Assembly: GCA_023426505.1 (NCBI GenBank)
Contig: JAFAAP010000110.1
Location: 1-30,053 of the forward strand
Source: Pseudomonadota bacterium
Lineage (GTDB): Bacteria; Pseudomonadota; Alphaproteobacteria; Rhizobiales; Beijerinckiaceae
Direction of reading: 5' to 3'
DNA length: 30,053 nt
This document shows, in pieces, positions 7,647 through 15,924 of the stretch. The notes below the pieces were generated by a model, which saw nothing but the letters and a program-made list of their open reading frames with translations, was not told the origin of the DNA and did not search any database. The position numbers and the translations under genes were made by a program. Numbering within the stretch: position 1 is the stretch's first letter; every line of letters begins with the position of its first letter.

Positions 7647-8654
7647 ATGACGGTGAAGGTCGCGATCAACGGTTTCGGTCGCATCGGGCGCAACATCCTC
7701 CGCGCCATCGTGGAGAGCGGCCGCAAGGACATCGAAGTGGTGGCCATCAACGATCTCGGCCCGGTCGAGACGAACGCCCACCTGCTGCGCTTCGACTCCG
7801 TCCATGGCCGCTTCCCGGCGGACGTCGCGGTTGACGGCGAGTTCCTCGTCATCAACGGCCGGAAGATCCGGGTCACGGCGATCAAGGACCCGGCGACGCT
7901 CCCCCACAAGGAGCTCGGCGTCGACATCGCGCTGGAATGCACCGGCATCTTCACCTCGAAGGAGAAGGCCTCGGCGCACCTCCAGGCCGGCGCCAAGCGC
8001 GTGATCGTGTCGGCCCCGGCGGACGGCGCCGACCTGACGGTCGTGTACGGCGTCAACCACGACAAGCTGACGAAGGATCATGTCGTCATCTCGAACGCCT
8101 CCTGCACCACGAACTGCCTGGCCCCGGTCGCCAAGGTGCTTCACGATGCGGTCGGCATCGAGAAGGGCTTCATGACGACGATCCATTCCTACACGAACGA
8201 TCAGCCGACCCTCGACCAGATGCACAAGGACCTGTACCGCGCCCGCGCGGCGGCCCTGAACATGATCCCGACCTCGACCGGCGCCGCCAAGGCCGTGGGC
8301 CTCGTCCTGCCGGAGCTCAACGGCAAGCTCGACGGCTCGTCGATCCGTGTGCCGACCCCGAACGTCTCCGTCGTCGACTTCAAGTTCGTGGCCAAGAAGG
8401 CCACCACGAAGGAGGAGATCAACGAGGCGATCAAGCGCGCGTCCCAGCAGGAGCTGAAGGGCATCCTCGGCGTCACGGACCAGCCCAACGTCTCGTCGGA
8501 CTTCAACCACGACCCGCACTCCTCCGTGTTCCACCTCGACCAGACCAAGGTCATGGAGGGCAACTTCGTGCGCGTCCTGTCCTGGTACGACAACGAGTGG
8601 GGCTTCTCGAACCGCATGGCGGACACCGCCGTCGCCATGGCGAAGCTCATCTGA
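7647..8654 (+). CDS. gap: Type I glyceraldehyde-3-phosphate dehydrogenase
   Basis: GAPDH catalyses the reversible phosphorylating oxidation of glyceraldehyde-3-phosphate to 1,3-bisphosphoglycerate. The 335-aa protein shows the Rossmann motif INGFGRIGRN, Asp36 after the second strand (INDL), the catalytic Cys153 in SNASCTTNCLAP, His180 in TTIHSYTNDQ, and the C-terminal WYDNEWGFSNRM. Asp36 favours NAD over NADP, although dual-cofactor forms exist. The ATG at 7647 has GGGAG upstream. It lies 45 bases after tkt and 12 bases before pgk, clearly one operon. Confidence 0.97.
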   Translation: MTVKVAINGFGRIGRNILRAIVESGRKDIEVVAINDLGPVETNAHLLRFDSVHGRFPADVAVDGEFLVINGRKIRVTAIKDPATLPHKELGVDIALECTGIFTSKEKASAHLQAGAKRVIVSAPADGADLTVVYGVNHDKLTKDHVVISNASCTTNCLAPVAKVLHDAVGIEKGFMTTIHSYTNDQPTLDQMHKDLYRARAAALNMIPTSTGAAKAVGLVLPELNGKLDGSSIRVPTPNVSVVDFKFVAKKATTKEEINEAIKRASQQELKGILGVTDQPNVSSDFNHDPHSSVFHLDQTKVMEGNFVRVLSWYDNEWGFSNRMADTAVAMAKLI

Positions 8655-8666
8655 CGGAGGCTTTGA

Positions 8667-9857
8667 ATGACCGCCTTCCGCACGCTCGATCAGGCCGACG
8701 TCAAGGGTAAGCGCGTTCTCGTCCGGGTCGACCTCAACGTCCCGATGGAGAACGGCCGGGTGACGGATGCGACGCGCATCGAGCGCGTCTTGCCCACCAT
8801 TCGGGAAATCGCCGACAAAGGCGGGAAGGTGATCCTTCTCGCGCATTTCGGCCGCCCGAAGGGCCGCGATCCCAAGGAGTCCCTGAAGCCCGTCGCGGAG
8901 GCGGTCTCGACCCACCTCGGCAAGCCGGTCTTCTTCGCCGACGACTGCATCGGCGCCCCGGCGGCCGAGGCGGTGAAGAACCTGAAGGACGGCGACGTCC
9001 TTCTCCTCGAGAACACCCGCTTCCATGCGGGCGAGGAGAAGAACGACAAGGCCTTCGTGGCCGAGCTGGCGAAGCTCGGCGACCTCTACGTCAACGACGC
9101 CTTCTCGGCGGCCCACCGGGCGCATGCCTCGACCGAAGGTCTCGCCCGCGTGCTGCCGTCCTATGCGGGCCGCACCATGCAGGCGGAGCTCGAGGCCCTC
9201 ACGAAGGGCCTCGAGGCGCCCAAGCGCCCGGTCGTCGCCATCGTGGGCGGCGCCAAGGTGTCGACCAAGATCGACCTCCTGGAAAACCTGGTGAAGAAGG
9301 TCGACGCCCTCGTGATCGGGGGCGGCATGGCCAACACCTTCGTGCACGCCATGGGCTTGAGCATCGGCAAGTCGCTGGCCGAGAAGGACCTGGCCGCGAC
9401 GGCTCTGCGCATCATCGAGCAGGCGCGGGAATCCAACTGCGCCATCATCCTGCCCGTGGACGGCGTCTGCGCCTACGAGTTCAAGGCGGGCGCGGAGAAC
9501 CACACCTACGGCATCGACGCGATTCCCGAGGACCAGATGATCCTCGACGTGGGCTCGCAGTCGGTGGAGCGCGTCTCGGCTGCCATCAACGACGCCGCGA
9601 CGCTGGTGTGGAACGGCCCGCTCGGCGCTTTCGAGATCCCGCCCTTCGACCAGGGCACGGTCGCGGCGGCGCGCCACGCGGCGCAGCGCACCAAAGAGGG
9701 CAAGCTCGTGTCCGTCGCCGGCGGCGGCGATACGGTGGCGGCGCTCAACCATGCTGGCGTGGCGGAAAGCTTCACCTATGTATCAACGGCGGGCGGCGCC
9801 TTCCTCGAATGGCTCGAGGGCAAGTCGCTGCCGGGCGTCGAGGCCCTGAAGGCTTAA
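8667..9857 (+). CDS. pgk: Phosphoglycerate kinase
   Basis: PGK transfers phosphate between 1,3-bisphosphoglycerate and ADP, the next step after GAPDH. The 396-aa monomer is full length. The N-domain signature RVLVRVDLNVPMENGRV (residues 16-32), the substrate-binding LLAHFGRPKG, and the nucleotide-domain GGAKVSTKIDLL and GGGDTVAAL (near the C-terminus) are all intact. The start ATG at 8667 has ACGGAGG six bases upstream. The 12-base gap to gap indicates a common transcript and probably coupled translation. Confidence 0.97.
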   Translation: MTAFRTLDQADVKGKRVLVRVDLNVPMENGRVTDATRIERVLPTIREIADKGGKVILLAHFGRPKGRDPKESLKPVAEAVSTHLGKPVFFADDCIGAPAAEAVKNLKDGDVLLLENTRFHAGEEKNDKAFVAELAKLGDLYVNDAFSAAHRAHASTEGLARVLPSYAGRTMQAELEALTKGLEAPKRPVVAIVGGAKVSTKIDLLENLVKKVDALVIGGGMANTFVHAMGLSIGKSLAEKDLAATALRIIEQARESNCAIILPVDGVCAYEFKAGAENHTYGIDAIPEDQMILDVGSQSVERVSAAINDAATLVWNGPLGAFEIPPFDQGTVAAARHAAQRTKEGKLVSVAGGGDTVAALNHAGVAESFTYVSTAGGAFLEWLEGKSLPGVEALKA

Positions 9858-9909
9858 GCTGCGGTTCAGCTTCGGCAGAGTTAAAGAGCAAGAACACACG
9901 GAGGATATC

Positions 9910-10998
9910 ATGGCACGCATCACCATGAGGCAGCTTCTGGACCACGCCGCCGAGCAAGGCTATGGCGTGCCTGCCTTCAACATCAACAACATGGAGCAGG
10001 CGCTCGCCATCATGGCGGCCGCCAACGAGGTCGACGCTCCGGTGATCATCCAGGCGAGCCGCGGCGCGCGCTCCTACGCCAACGACGTCATGCTCAAGCA
10101 CATGATGGACGCGGTCACCGAGATCTACCCGCACATCCCGGTCTGCGTGCACCTCGACCACGGCAACGAGCCCGCCACCTGCATGACGGCGATCCAGGCC
10201 GGCTTCACCTCGGTGATGATGGACGGCTCGCTCAAGGCGGACGGCAAGACCCCGGGCGACTGGGACTACAATGTCGGCGTCACCAGGAAGGTGGTCGAGA
10301 TGGCCCATCTCGGCGGCATCTCGGTGGAAGGCGAGCTCGGCGTGCTGGGCTCCCTCGAGACCGGCATGGGCGACAAGGAGGACGGCCACGGCGCCGAGGG
10401 CAAGCTCTCGCACGACCAGCTCCTGACCAATCCCGACGAGGCCGTGAAGTTCGTGGCCGAGACGAAGGTCGACGCGCTCGCCATCGCCATGGGCACCTCG
10501 CACGGCGCCTACAAGTTCACCCGCAAGCCCGACGGCGCGATCCTGGCGATGCACGTGATCGAGGAGATCCACCGCAAGCTGCCGAACACGCACCTCGTGA
10601 TGCACGGCTCCTCGTCGGTGCCGCAGGACCTGCAGGACATCATCAACCAGTACGGCGGCCAGATGAAGCCGACCTGGGGCGTGCCGGTGGAGGAGATCCA
10701 GCGCGGCATCAAGAACGGCGTGCGCAAGATCAACATCGACACGGACAACCGGATGGCCATGACCGGCCAGATCCGCAAGGTGCTGACCGAGAACCCGGGC
10801 GAGTTCGACCCGCGCAAGTACCTGAAGCCCGCCATGGAGGCGATGACGAAGCTCTGCAAGCAGCGCCTGCAGGAGTTCAACACCGCCGGCCAGGCCTCGA
10901 AGATCAAGCGCGTCTTCACGCTTGCCGAAATGGCGAAGCGCTACGCCTCCGGCGAGCTCGACCCGACCTTCGGCACGACGAAGCAGGCTGCCGAGTAA
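9910..10998 (+). CDS. fba: Class II fructose-bisphosphate aldolase, Calvin-cycle subtype
   Basis: A zinc-dependent aldolase that cleaves or forms fructose-1,6-bisphosphate; this subtype (CbbA/TIGR01521) also handles sedoheptulose-1,7-bisphosphate in related organisms. In the 362-aa sequence the zinc/catalytic segment VCVHLDHGNE contains His81, Asp83 and His84. GISVEGELGVLG carries the second metal-ligand region, followed by AIAMGTSHGAYKF, LVMHGSSSVP and INIDTDNRMA. The ATG at 9910 has GGAGGA close upstream. It ends the tkt-gap-pgk-fba cluster and is followed by an intrinsic terminator. No RuBisCO or phosphoribulokinase gene is in the window, so a Calvin role is unproven. Confidence 0.96.
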   Translation: MARITMRQLLDHAAEQGYGVPAFNINNMEQALAIMAAANEVDAPVIIQASRGARSYANDVMLKHMMDAVTEIYPHIPVCVHLDHGNEPATCMTAIQAGFTSVMMDGSLKADGKTPGDWDYNVGVTRKVVEMAHLGGISVEGELGVLGSLETGMGDKEDGHGAEGKLSHDQLLTNPDEAVKFVAETKVDALAIAMGTSHGAYKFTRKPDGAILAMHVIEEIHRKLPNTHLVMHGSSSVPQDLQDIINQYGGQMKPTWGVPVEEIQRGIKNGVRKINIDTDNRMAMTGQIRKVLTENPGEFDPRKYLKPAMEAMTKLCKQRLQEFNTAGQASKIKRVFTLAEMAKRYASGELDPTFGTTKQAAE

Positions 10999-11032
10999 AA
11001 GCAGCCGGGCTTTCGCCTCAATCGATCGACAC

Positions 11033-11067
11033 AAACGGGGCCTCGCAAGATGGCCCCGTTTTCGTTA
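11033..11067 (+). terminator. Rho-independent terminator of the tkt-gap-pgk-fba operon
   Basis: A ten-base-pair stem AAACGGGGCC (11033-11042) / GGCCCCGTTT (11052-11061) with a 9-base loop, running into TTTTC. It begins 35 bases after the fba stop codon and ends about 40 bases before the next gene. Confidence 0.9.
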
Positions 11068-11106
11068 TGGCGTAGCTGTCCGACAACCTCTCACCACCTG
11101 TGGACC

Positions 11107-11757
11107 ATGGCCGAGCCTGCTGCCCGTCTCTATCTCGTCACACCCGTTCTGGAGGATGCCTCCTTCGCGCCCCGGCTCGCGGAAGCCTGCGCGGGCGGGA
11201 CCGTCGCCGCCGTGCTGGTGCGGCTCGCCCCCGCCAACGAGCGCTCCCTCATCAACCAGGTGAAGGCCCTGGGCCCGTCCGTCCAGGACCATGGGGCCGC
11301 CCTGATCCTGGCCGTCGAGGGCGAGGCGGACATCGCCACCATCGCGGCCCGGGGCGGCGCCGCCGGCGTCCACGTCCAGGGCGATCCGGCCCGCGTGCGC
11401 GAGCTGCGCGAGCGCCTGAAGGACGGGCGGGCCGTCGGAGCCGGCGGCATCCGCACCAAGGACGACGCCATGACCCTGGGCGAGGCCGGGGTCGACTATC
11501 TGCTCTTCGGGGAGCCGCGGCCGGACGGATCCCTCCCGGCCCTGGACAGCGTCGTCGAGCGCGCCGGATGGTGGGCCGAGATCTTCGAGACGCCCTGCGT
11601 CGCGTTCGCGCCGGATTTCGACGCGATTCCCGCCCTCGTGGCCACGAAGGCCGAGTTCATCGCCCTCTCGGATGCGGTCTGGTCCCATGAGGGCGGCCCG
11701 GCCAAGGGCGTCGCGGAAGCCGTCGAGCGGATCGGCACCGTGGAGGATGTCGGCTGA
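11107..11757 (+). CDS. ThiE-like (thiamine phosphate synthase fold) protein, active site degenerate
   Basis: A 216-aa TIM-barrel protein resembling thiamine phosphate synthase along its length (RLYLVTPVLED at the start, AAGVHVQGDPA mid-way, VDYLLFGEPRPDGSLP late). Several residues that bind HMP-pyrophosphate and the thiazole phosphate are not conserved. The QxRxK segment is VLVRLAP, the NDxxD region is ILAVEGEAD, and the GPxxPTxTK loop is GEPRPDGSLP. It may therefore not be a true ThiE, and its reaction is unknown. I choose ATG 11107; an in-frame ATG at 11050 lies within the upstream terminator. The TGA overlaps the ATG of the following Sel1 gene by one base, so the pair is coupled. No TPP riboswitch is visible upstream. 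Confidence 0.7.
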   Translation: MAEPAARLYLVTPVLEDASFAPRLAEACAGGTVAAVLVRLAPANERSLINQVKALGPSVQDHGAALILAVEGEADIATIAARGGAAGVHVQGDPARVRELRERLKDGRAVGAGGIRTKDDAMTLGEAGVDYLLFGEPRPDGSLPALDSVVERAGWWAEIFETPCVAFAPDFDAIPALVATKAEFIALSDAVWSHEGGPAKGVAEAVERIGTVEDVG

Positions 11758-12656
11758 TGCGGCTCGCCTCCCTTTTCGGGGCGAGCGCCTTCCTGGCCCT
11801 CGCGACCCTGGCTCACGCGGCGGAGCCGGACCTCGCCTACGGGGCCTATCAGCGCGGCCTCTATCAGACCGCCTTCCGGGAGGCGACGCTGCGCCTCGAC
11901 AAGAACCGCAACGACGCGGCCGCCATGACCCTGCTCGGCGAGCTCTACAACCAGGGACTCGGCCTCGCGCCCGATCCGCGCAAGGCTGCGGACTGGTACC
12001 GGCTCGCGGCCGAGCGAGGCGACGCGAATGCCATGGCGTCCCTCGGCCTGATGGCCCTCGACGGTCGCGGCATGGAGAAGAACCAGGCCCAGGCCCGGAC
12101 ATGGCTCGAGCAAGCCGCCGCCAAGGGCAATCCGGTCGCGAGCTACAATCTCGCCCTGCTGCTGATCTCGAGTGCGACGGAGCCCGATCTCCAGCGCGCC
12201 GTGCAGCTGCTGCGCCGCGCCGCCGACCACGAGATTTCGGACGCCCAGCATGCGCTCGGCGTGCTCTACCTGAAGGGGCGCGGCGTGGAGCGGGACGCCA
12301 CGGAGGCCGCAAGCCTGTTCAAGCGCGCGGCCGACAACGGCAGCTCCGTCGGCGAGGTCGAGTACGCGATCCTGCTGTTCAACGGCGAGGGCGTCCAGGT
12401 GAGCGAGTCCCAGGCGGCCCGCTACTTCCGCCGCGCCGCCGCCAAGGGCAACGCCATCGCCCAGAACCGCCTGGCGCGCCTGCTCGCCTCCGGGCGCGGC
12501 GTGCCGCAGAACAAGGTCGATGCCGCGGCCTGGCACATCCTGGCGGCCGCCCAGGGCCTGACCGACCCCTGGCTCGACAGCGCCCTCAAGGACCTGAGCA
12601 AGGACGACCGCACCCGCGCCGAACGCCTGGCGGCGGAACGACTCGGGGTGCGATAG
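11757..12656 (+). CDS. Secreted Sel1-repeat (TPR-like) protein
   Basis: A 299-aa protein with a clear signal peptide (MRLASLFGASAFLALATLAHA, likely cut before AEPD). It is followed by about six Sel1-like repeats of 36 residues: the recurring pattern is A..LG.LY..G.G...D...A..W...AA..G. Examples are AMTLLGELYNQGLGLAPD and AQHALGVLYLKGRGVERD. Sel1 repeats form helical scaffolds for protein contacts, and related exported proteins act in envelope or signalling complexes. The partner here is unknown. The ATG overlaps the stop codon of the ThiE-like gene (TGATG). An SD-driven independent start is not obvious. Confidence 0.85.
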   Translation: MRLASLFGASAFLALATLAHAAEPDLAYGAYQRGLYQTAFREATLRLDKNRNDAAAMTLLGELYNQGLGLAPDPRKAADWYRLAAERGDANAMASLGLMALDGRGMEKNQAQARTWLEQAAAKGNPVASYNLALLLISSATEPDLQRAVQLLRRAADHEISDAQHALGVLYLKGRGVERDATEAASLFKRAADNGSSVGEVEYAILLFNGEGVQVSESQAARYFRRAAAKGNAIAQNRLARLLASGRGVPQNKVDAAAWHILAAAQGLTDPWLDSALKDLSKDDRTRAERLAAERLGVR

Positions 12657-12743
12657 GTTCGAGAGTTGCTTGACGTTCGCCCCCTCCCGTGGTCCACCCG
12701 ACCGCATTCCGATTGAGACGCTTACCGCTTAGGACACCACCGC

Positions 12744-13538
12744 ATGATCCGCTCGCCCCTCATGACCGTCATGACCGATGCCGTGATGAAGGCTTCGCGC
12801 TCCCTGAAGCGCGACTTCGGCGAGGTCGAGAACCTGCAGGTCTCCCGCAAGGGCCCCGGCGACTTCGTGTCCGCGGCCGACCGCAAGGCCGAGCAGATCC
12901 TGCGCGAGGCGCTGGAGAAGGCCCGTCCCGGCTACAGCTTCGTCATGGAGGAGAGCGGCGTCGTCCACGGGACCGATCCGAACCACCGCTGGCACATCGA
13001 CCCGCTCGACGGCACCACGAACTTCCTGCACGGCCTGCCGCATTTCGCGATCTCGGTCGGCTTGGAGCGCGACGGCCAGATCGTCGCCGGCGTGATCTAC
13101 GATCCCGCCAAGGACGAGCTCTTCATCGCCGAGCGCGGCAAGGGGGCTTTCCTCAACAACCGCCGCATCCGCGTGGCCGCCCGCAACGACATGGCCGACG
13201 CGGTCGTGGCCTGCGGCCTGCCGCATATCGGCAAGGGCGACCACGGCCTGTTCCTGCGCGAGACGGCCGCCGTCATGGGCCATGTGGGCGGCATGCGCCG
13301 CTGGGGCGCCGCCGCCCTCGACCTCGCCTACGTGGCCTGCGGCCGCCTCGACGGGTACTGGGAGCGCGGTCTCAATTCCTGGGACATCGCGGCCGGGATC
13401 CTGATGATCCGCGAGGCCGGCGGCTTCATCTCCGACGCGGACGGCGGCAGCGACCCGCTCACCAAGAAGACGGTCGCGTGCGGCAACGAGATCATCCACC
13501 GTGAGCTCGTCGCGCTGCTGAAGAAGGCCAAGGGCTGA
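12744..13538 (+). CDS. suhB: Inositol monophosphatase family protein (SuhB-like)
   Basis: A Mg-dependent phosphatase of the IMPase/SuhB superfamily, 264 aa. The metal- and phosphate-binding motifs are complete: Glu69/Glu70 (VMEESG), DPLDGTTNF from Asp86 to Phe94, and WD at 213-214 in GLNSWDIAAG. Family members dephosphorylate myo-inositol-1-phosphate and related sugars; SuhB of E. coli also joins the rRNA antitermination complex. Which applies here cannot be told. The start ATG at 12744 has a loose AGGA upstream; ATG 12762 (Met7) is possible. It stands 87 bases after the Sel1 gene and 103 bases before the MotA/TolQ-like gene. Confidence 0.92.
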   Translation: MIRSPLMTVMTDAVMKASRSLKRDFGEVENLQVSRKGPGDFVSAADRKAEQILREALEKARPGYSFVMEESGVVHGTDPNHRWHIDPLDGTTNFLHGLPHFAISVGLERDGQIVAGVIYDPAKDELFIAERGKGAFLNNRRIRVAARNDMADAVVACGLPHIGKGDHGLFLRETAAVMGHVGGMRRWGAAALDLAYVACGRLDGYWERGLNSWDIAAGILMIREAGGFISDADGGSDPLTKKTVACGNEIIHRELVALLKKAKG

Positions 13539-13641
13539 ATTTCCTGTTCGCCGAAGGCACGGGACCCGAGGCCGCGCTTGATCCCACGATCCGGCGCGGT
13601 CACAGTAGGTCGGTCTCGAAGCACGAGCGAGCAGGATAACG

Positions 13642-14607
13642 ATGGCCGATCAACCGCTTACCCCGCCGCGGATCTATCTCATCCGAATGGCGGTCTTCCT
13701 GGTCCTGGCGGGATTCGTCGCCTTCATCCTCTACCGGCAGATCTGGGCCGCCTTCCTGGCCAATCCCGGCCTCAACGCCCTGATCCTCGGCGTCATGGCC
13801 ATCGGCATCGTGCTGGCGATCCGGCAGGTCTGGCGCCTGTTTCCGGAGGTCCGCTGGGTCAACACCATCCGGCAGACGGAAGAGGGCCTCGTGGCCCCCA
13901 CCTCCCCGGTTCTGCTGGCCCCCATGGCGGCCCTCATCAGCAACCGGTCGAACCGCTCGCTCCTGTCCGTCACGGCGATGCGCTCCGTCCTCGATTCGAT
14001 CGGCGCCCGCCTCGACGAGAGCCGGGAGATCGTGCGCTATCTCGCGGGCCTCCTGGTGTTCCTGGGCCTTCTGGGCACCTTCTGGGGCCTGATCGAGACC
14101 GTGGGCTCGGTCGGACGGATCATCGGCTCCCTCAGGACGGGCCAGGATGCGGCTGTGCTCTTCGACGAGCTGAAGACCTCGCTCGCGGCTCCGCTCCAGG
14201 GCATGGGCCTGTCCTTCTCGGCCTCCCTCTTCGGCCTCGCGGGCTCGCTGGTGCTCGGCTTCCTCGACCTCCAGGCCGGCCAGGCCCAGAGCCGGTTCTA
14301 CACCGAGCTCGAGGATTGGCTCGCCACCTCGACCATGGACACCGGCGCGGAGGTCTCGTCCGTCCGGTCCACCACCTCGAACGACCTCGCCACCGCGCTC
14401 AACCGGCTGACGGCGGCCGTCAACGACGGGGCCGGCGGCCGGGCTTCGACCCAGGCCATGGCCAACCTGGCCGAGGGGGTGCAGGGGCTGGTCCAGCACA
14501 TGCGGGCGGAGCAGCAGCTGATCCGCGACTGGGTGGAGGCGCAGGCCGCCCGGGAGAAGGAGCTCAAGCAGGTCCTCGACCGTCTCTCCCGTGAAAGGCT
14601 GCCCTGA
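13642..14607 (+). CDS. MotA/TolQ/ExbB-like proton channel protein
   Basis: A 321-aa inner-membrane protein with four hydrophobic segments: about residues 14-36 (MAVFLVLAGFVAFILY), 44-62 (LNALILGVMAIGIVLAI), 131-152 (YLAGLLVFLGLLGTFWGLI) and 188-210 (MGLSFSASLFGLAGSLVLGF). The last two match the MotA/TolQ/ExbB channel domain, including GLLGTFWGLIETV. A long cytoplasmic, coiled-coil-prone tail follows. Such proteins form ion-driven rotary or pulling motors with a MotB/TolR/ExbD partner; the partner here is the next gene, which overlaps by one base. No flagellar, tol or exb genes are nearby, so the load it drives is unknown. Confidence 0.88.
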   Translation: MADQPLTPPRIYLIRMAVFLVLAGFVAFILYRQIWAAFLANPGLNALILGVMAIGIVLAIRQVWRLFPEVRWVNTIRQTEEGLVAPTSPVLLAPMAALISNRSNRSLLSVTAMRSVLDSIGARLDESREIVRYLAGLLVFLGLLGTFWGLIETVGSVGRIIGSLRTGQDAAVLFDELKTSLAAPLQGMGLSFSASLFGLAGSLVLGFLDLQAGQAQSRFYTELEDWLATSTMDTGAEVSSVRSTTSNDLATALNRLTAAVNDGAGGRASTQAMANLAEGVQGLVQHMRAEQQLIRDWVEAQAAREKELKQVLDRLSRERLP

Positions 14608-15638
14608 TGCCGATGTCGAGCACGGGAGGCCGCGGCAGGCGCGGCCGGCAGGGCCAGCTCAATTACTGGCCGGGATTCGTCGACGCCCTGTCGACCCTGC
14701 TGCTCGCCATCGTGTTCCTGATCTCGGTCTTCATGGTCGGGCAGTTCTTCCTGTCCCGCGAATTGTCGAGCCGCGACACGGTGCTCGACCGGCTGAACCG
14801 CCAGATCTCCGAGCTGACGGACCTCCTCTCCCTGGAACGCTCCAGCCGGCGCTCCGTCGAGGACAACCTGAACGCCCTGCAGACGACTCTCCAGGCCGCA
14901 GTGGCCGATCGGGCGCGGCTTCAGGCCCTCGTCGACAGCGGCGGCGCCGCCCAGGAGCGGGCGAACGAGCTGAACACCGCCCTCGACGCCCAGCGCCAGA
15001 CCGCGACCCGGGCCATGAGCCAGGTGGAGATCCTCAACCAGCAGATCGCCGCCATGCGCCAGCAGCTCGCGGCCCTGGAGGAGGCGCTCGCCGCCTCGGA
15101 GACCCGCGACAAGGAAAGCCAGGCCCGGATCGCCGATCTCGGCAGCCGCCTCAACATCGCGCTGGCCCAGCGCGTGCAGGAACTCGCCCGCTACCGCTCC
15201 GACTTCTTCGGCCGCCTGCGGCAGATCCTCGGCAACCGGCAGGACGTGCGCATCGTCGGCGACCGCTTCGTGTTCCAGTCGGAGGTGCTCTTCCCGGCCG
15301 GCCAGGCGGTCCTGCGCCCGGAAGCCTCCGGCGAGATCGACCGCATCGCCAGCGCCCTCATCGAGGTGGAAAAGGAGGTTCCGCCGGATATCCCGTGGGT
15401 GGTCCGCGTCGACGGACATACGGATGCCCGGCCGATCGCCACCTCGCAGTTCCCGTCGAACTGGGCCCTGTCCTCGGCGCGCGCCATCGCGGTGGTGCAG
15501 GCCCTCATCGCCCGCGGCGTCCAGCCGCGCCATCTGGTGGCCGCCGGCTTCGGCGAGTTCCAGCCCCTCGACCCGGGCACGAGCGAGGAGGCCTATGCCC
15601 GCAACCGGCGCATCGAGCTCAAGCTGACGGAGCGGTGA
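14607..15638 (+). CDS. MotB-like protein with OmpA peptidoglycan-binding domain
   Basis: A 343-aa partner of the preceding channel protein. One transmembrane helix (about residues 24-46) begins FVDALSTLLLAIVF; Asp26 sits where MotB/TolR/ExbD carry the proton-bearing aspartate. A long periplasmic coiled-coil (about 50-195; repeated LERSSRRS, LQTTLQAAVADRARL, MRQQLAALEEAL) leads to an OmpA/MotB domain. That domain has FQSEVLFPAGQAVLRPE, VDGHTDARPI (268-277) and the peptidoglycan-binding ARNRRIELKL near the end. This is the architecture of a cell-wall-anchored stator subunit with an unusually long stalk. It is translationally coupled (TGATG) to the MotA-like gene. Confidence 0.9.
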   Translation: MPMSSTGGRGRRGRQGQLNYWPGFVDALSTLLLAIVFLISVFMVGQFFLSRELSSRDTVLDRLNRQISELTDLLSLERSSRRSVEDNLNALQTTLQAAVADRARLQALVDSGGAAQERANELNTALDAQRQTATRAMSQVEILNQQIAAMRQQLAALEEALAASETRDKESQARIADLGSRLNIALAQRVQELARYRSDFFGRLRQILGNRQDVRIVGDRFVFQSEVLFPAGQAVLRPEASGEIDRIASALIEVEKEVPPDIPWVVRVDGHTDARPIATSQFPSNWALSSARAIAVVQALIARGVQPRHLVAAGFGEFQPLDPGTSEEAYARNRRIELKLTER

Positions 15639-15655
15639 GGATCAGGCGCCGACGA

Positions 15656-15838
15656 TCAGGCGCTCTTGCCGAGCGCCCTGGCGACGTCGCTCACCTGGAG
15701 GCCCACCCGTTTCACGGTGTCCAGCAGATGCTGGCGCGGAACCTGCCAGCGATCCGTCCAGTAGCGGAGCTCCCAATCCTCGTGGATGTTGATGTGGGAG
15801 GAATCCTGAGGGTGCCTTCTGCTCAGGGTGCCGGCCAT
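15656..15838 (-). CDS. DUF3606 domain protein
   Basis: A 60-residue protein matching the small DUF3606 family, with the conserved pattern DSSHINIHEDWELRYWTDRW, followed by LLDTVKRVGLQVSDVARAL. Family members are common, often multicopy, in Hyphomicrobiales and have no known function; the second half resembles a short helical segment. I choose ATG 15836-15838, which has GGGAG at good spacing; an upstream in-frame start at 15886 would add 16 residues of no family similarity. It converges on the OmpA-like gene with only 17 bases between the stop codons and no obvious terminator. Confidence 0.8.
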   Translation of the reverse strand: MAGTLSRRHPQDSSHINIHEDWELRYWTDRWQVPRQHLLDTVKRVGLQVSDVARALGKSA

Positions 15839-15924
15839 GATCACGCTCCCGGGGAAGCGACGGCGGAATGCCGCCCCATCCTTCAACCCCGGACACCGCC
15901 CATCGGTTCACCCTCAGGCATGAG

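Noticed and set aside
7275..9752. An 825-codon minus-strand open frame opposite gap and pgk
   Set aside because: It runs across two genes with complete catalytic motifs on plus; its composition is that of an antisense shadow.
10999..11106. A TPP riboswitch before the ThiE-like gene
   Set aside because: No thi-box sequence is visible; the only structure in the gap is the terminator after fba.
13642..15638. A Zorya (ZorAB) phage-defence system
   Set aside because: The channel plus OmpA pair has the general ZorAB layout, but no ZorC/ZorD helicase or nuclease follows; the next genes are a DUF3606 protein and an ABC exporter.
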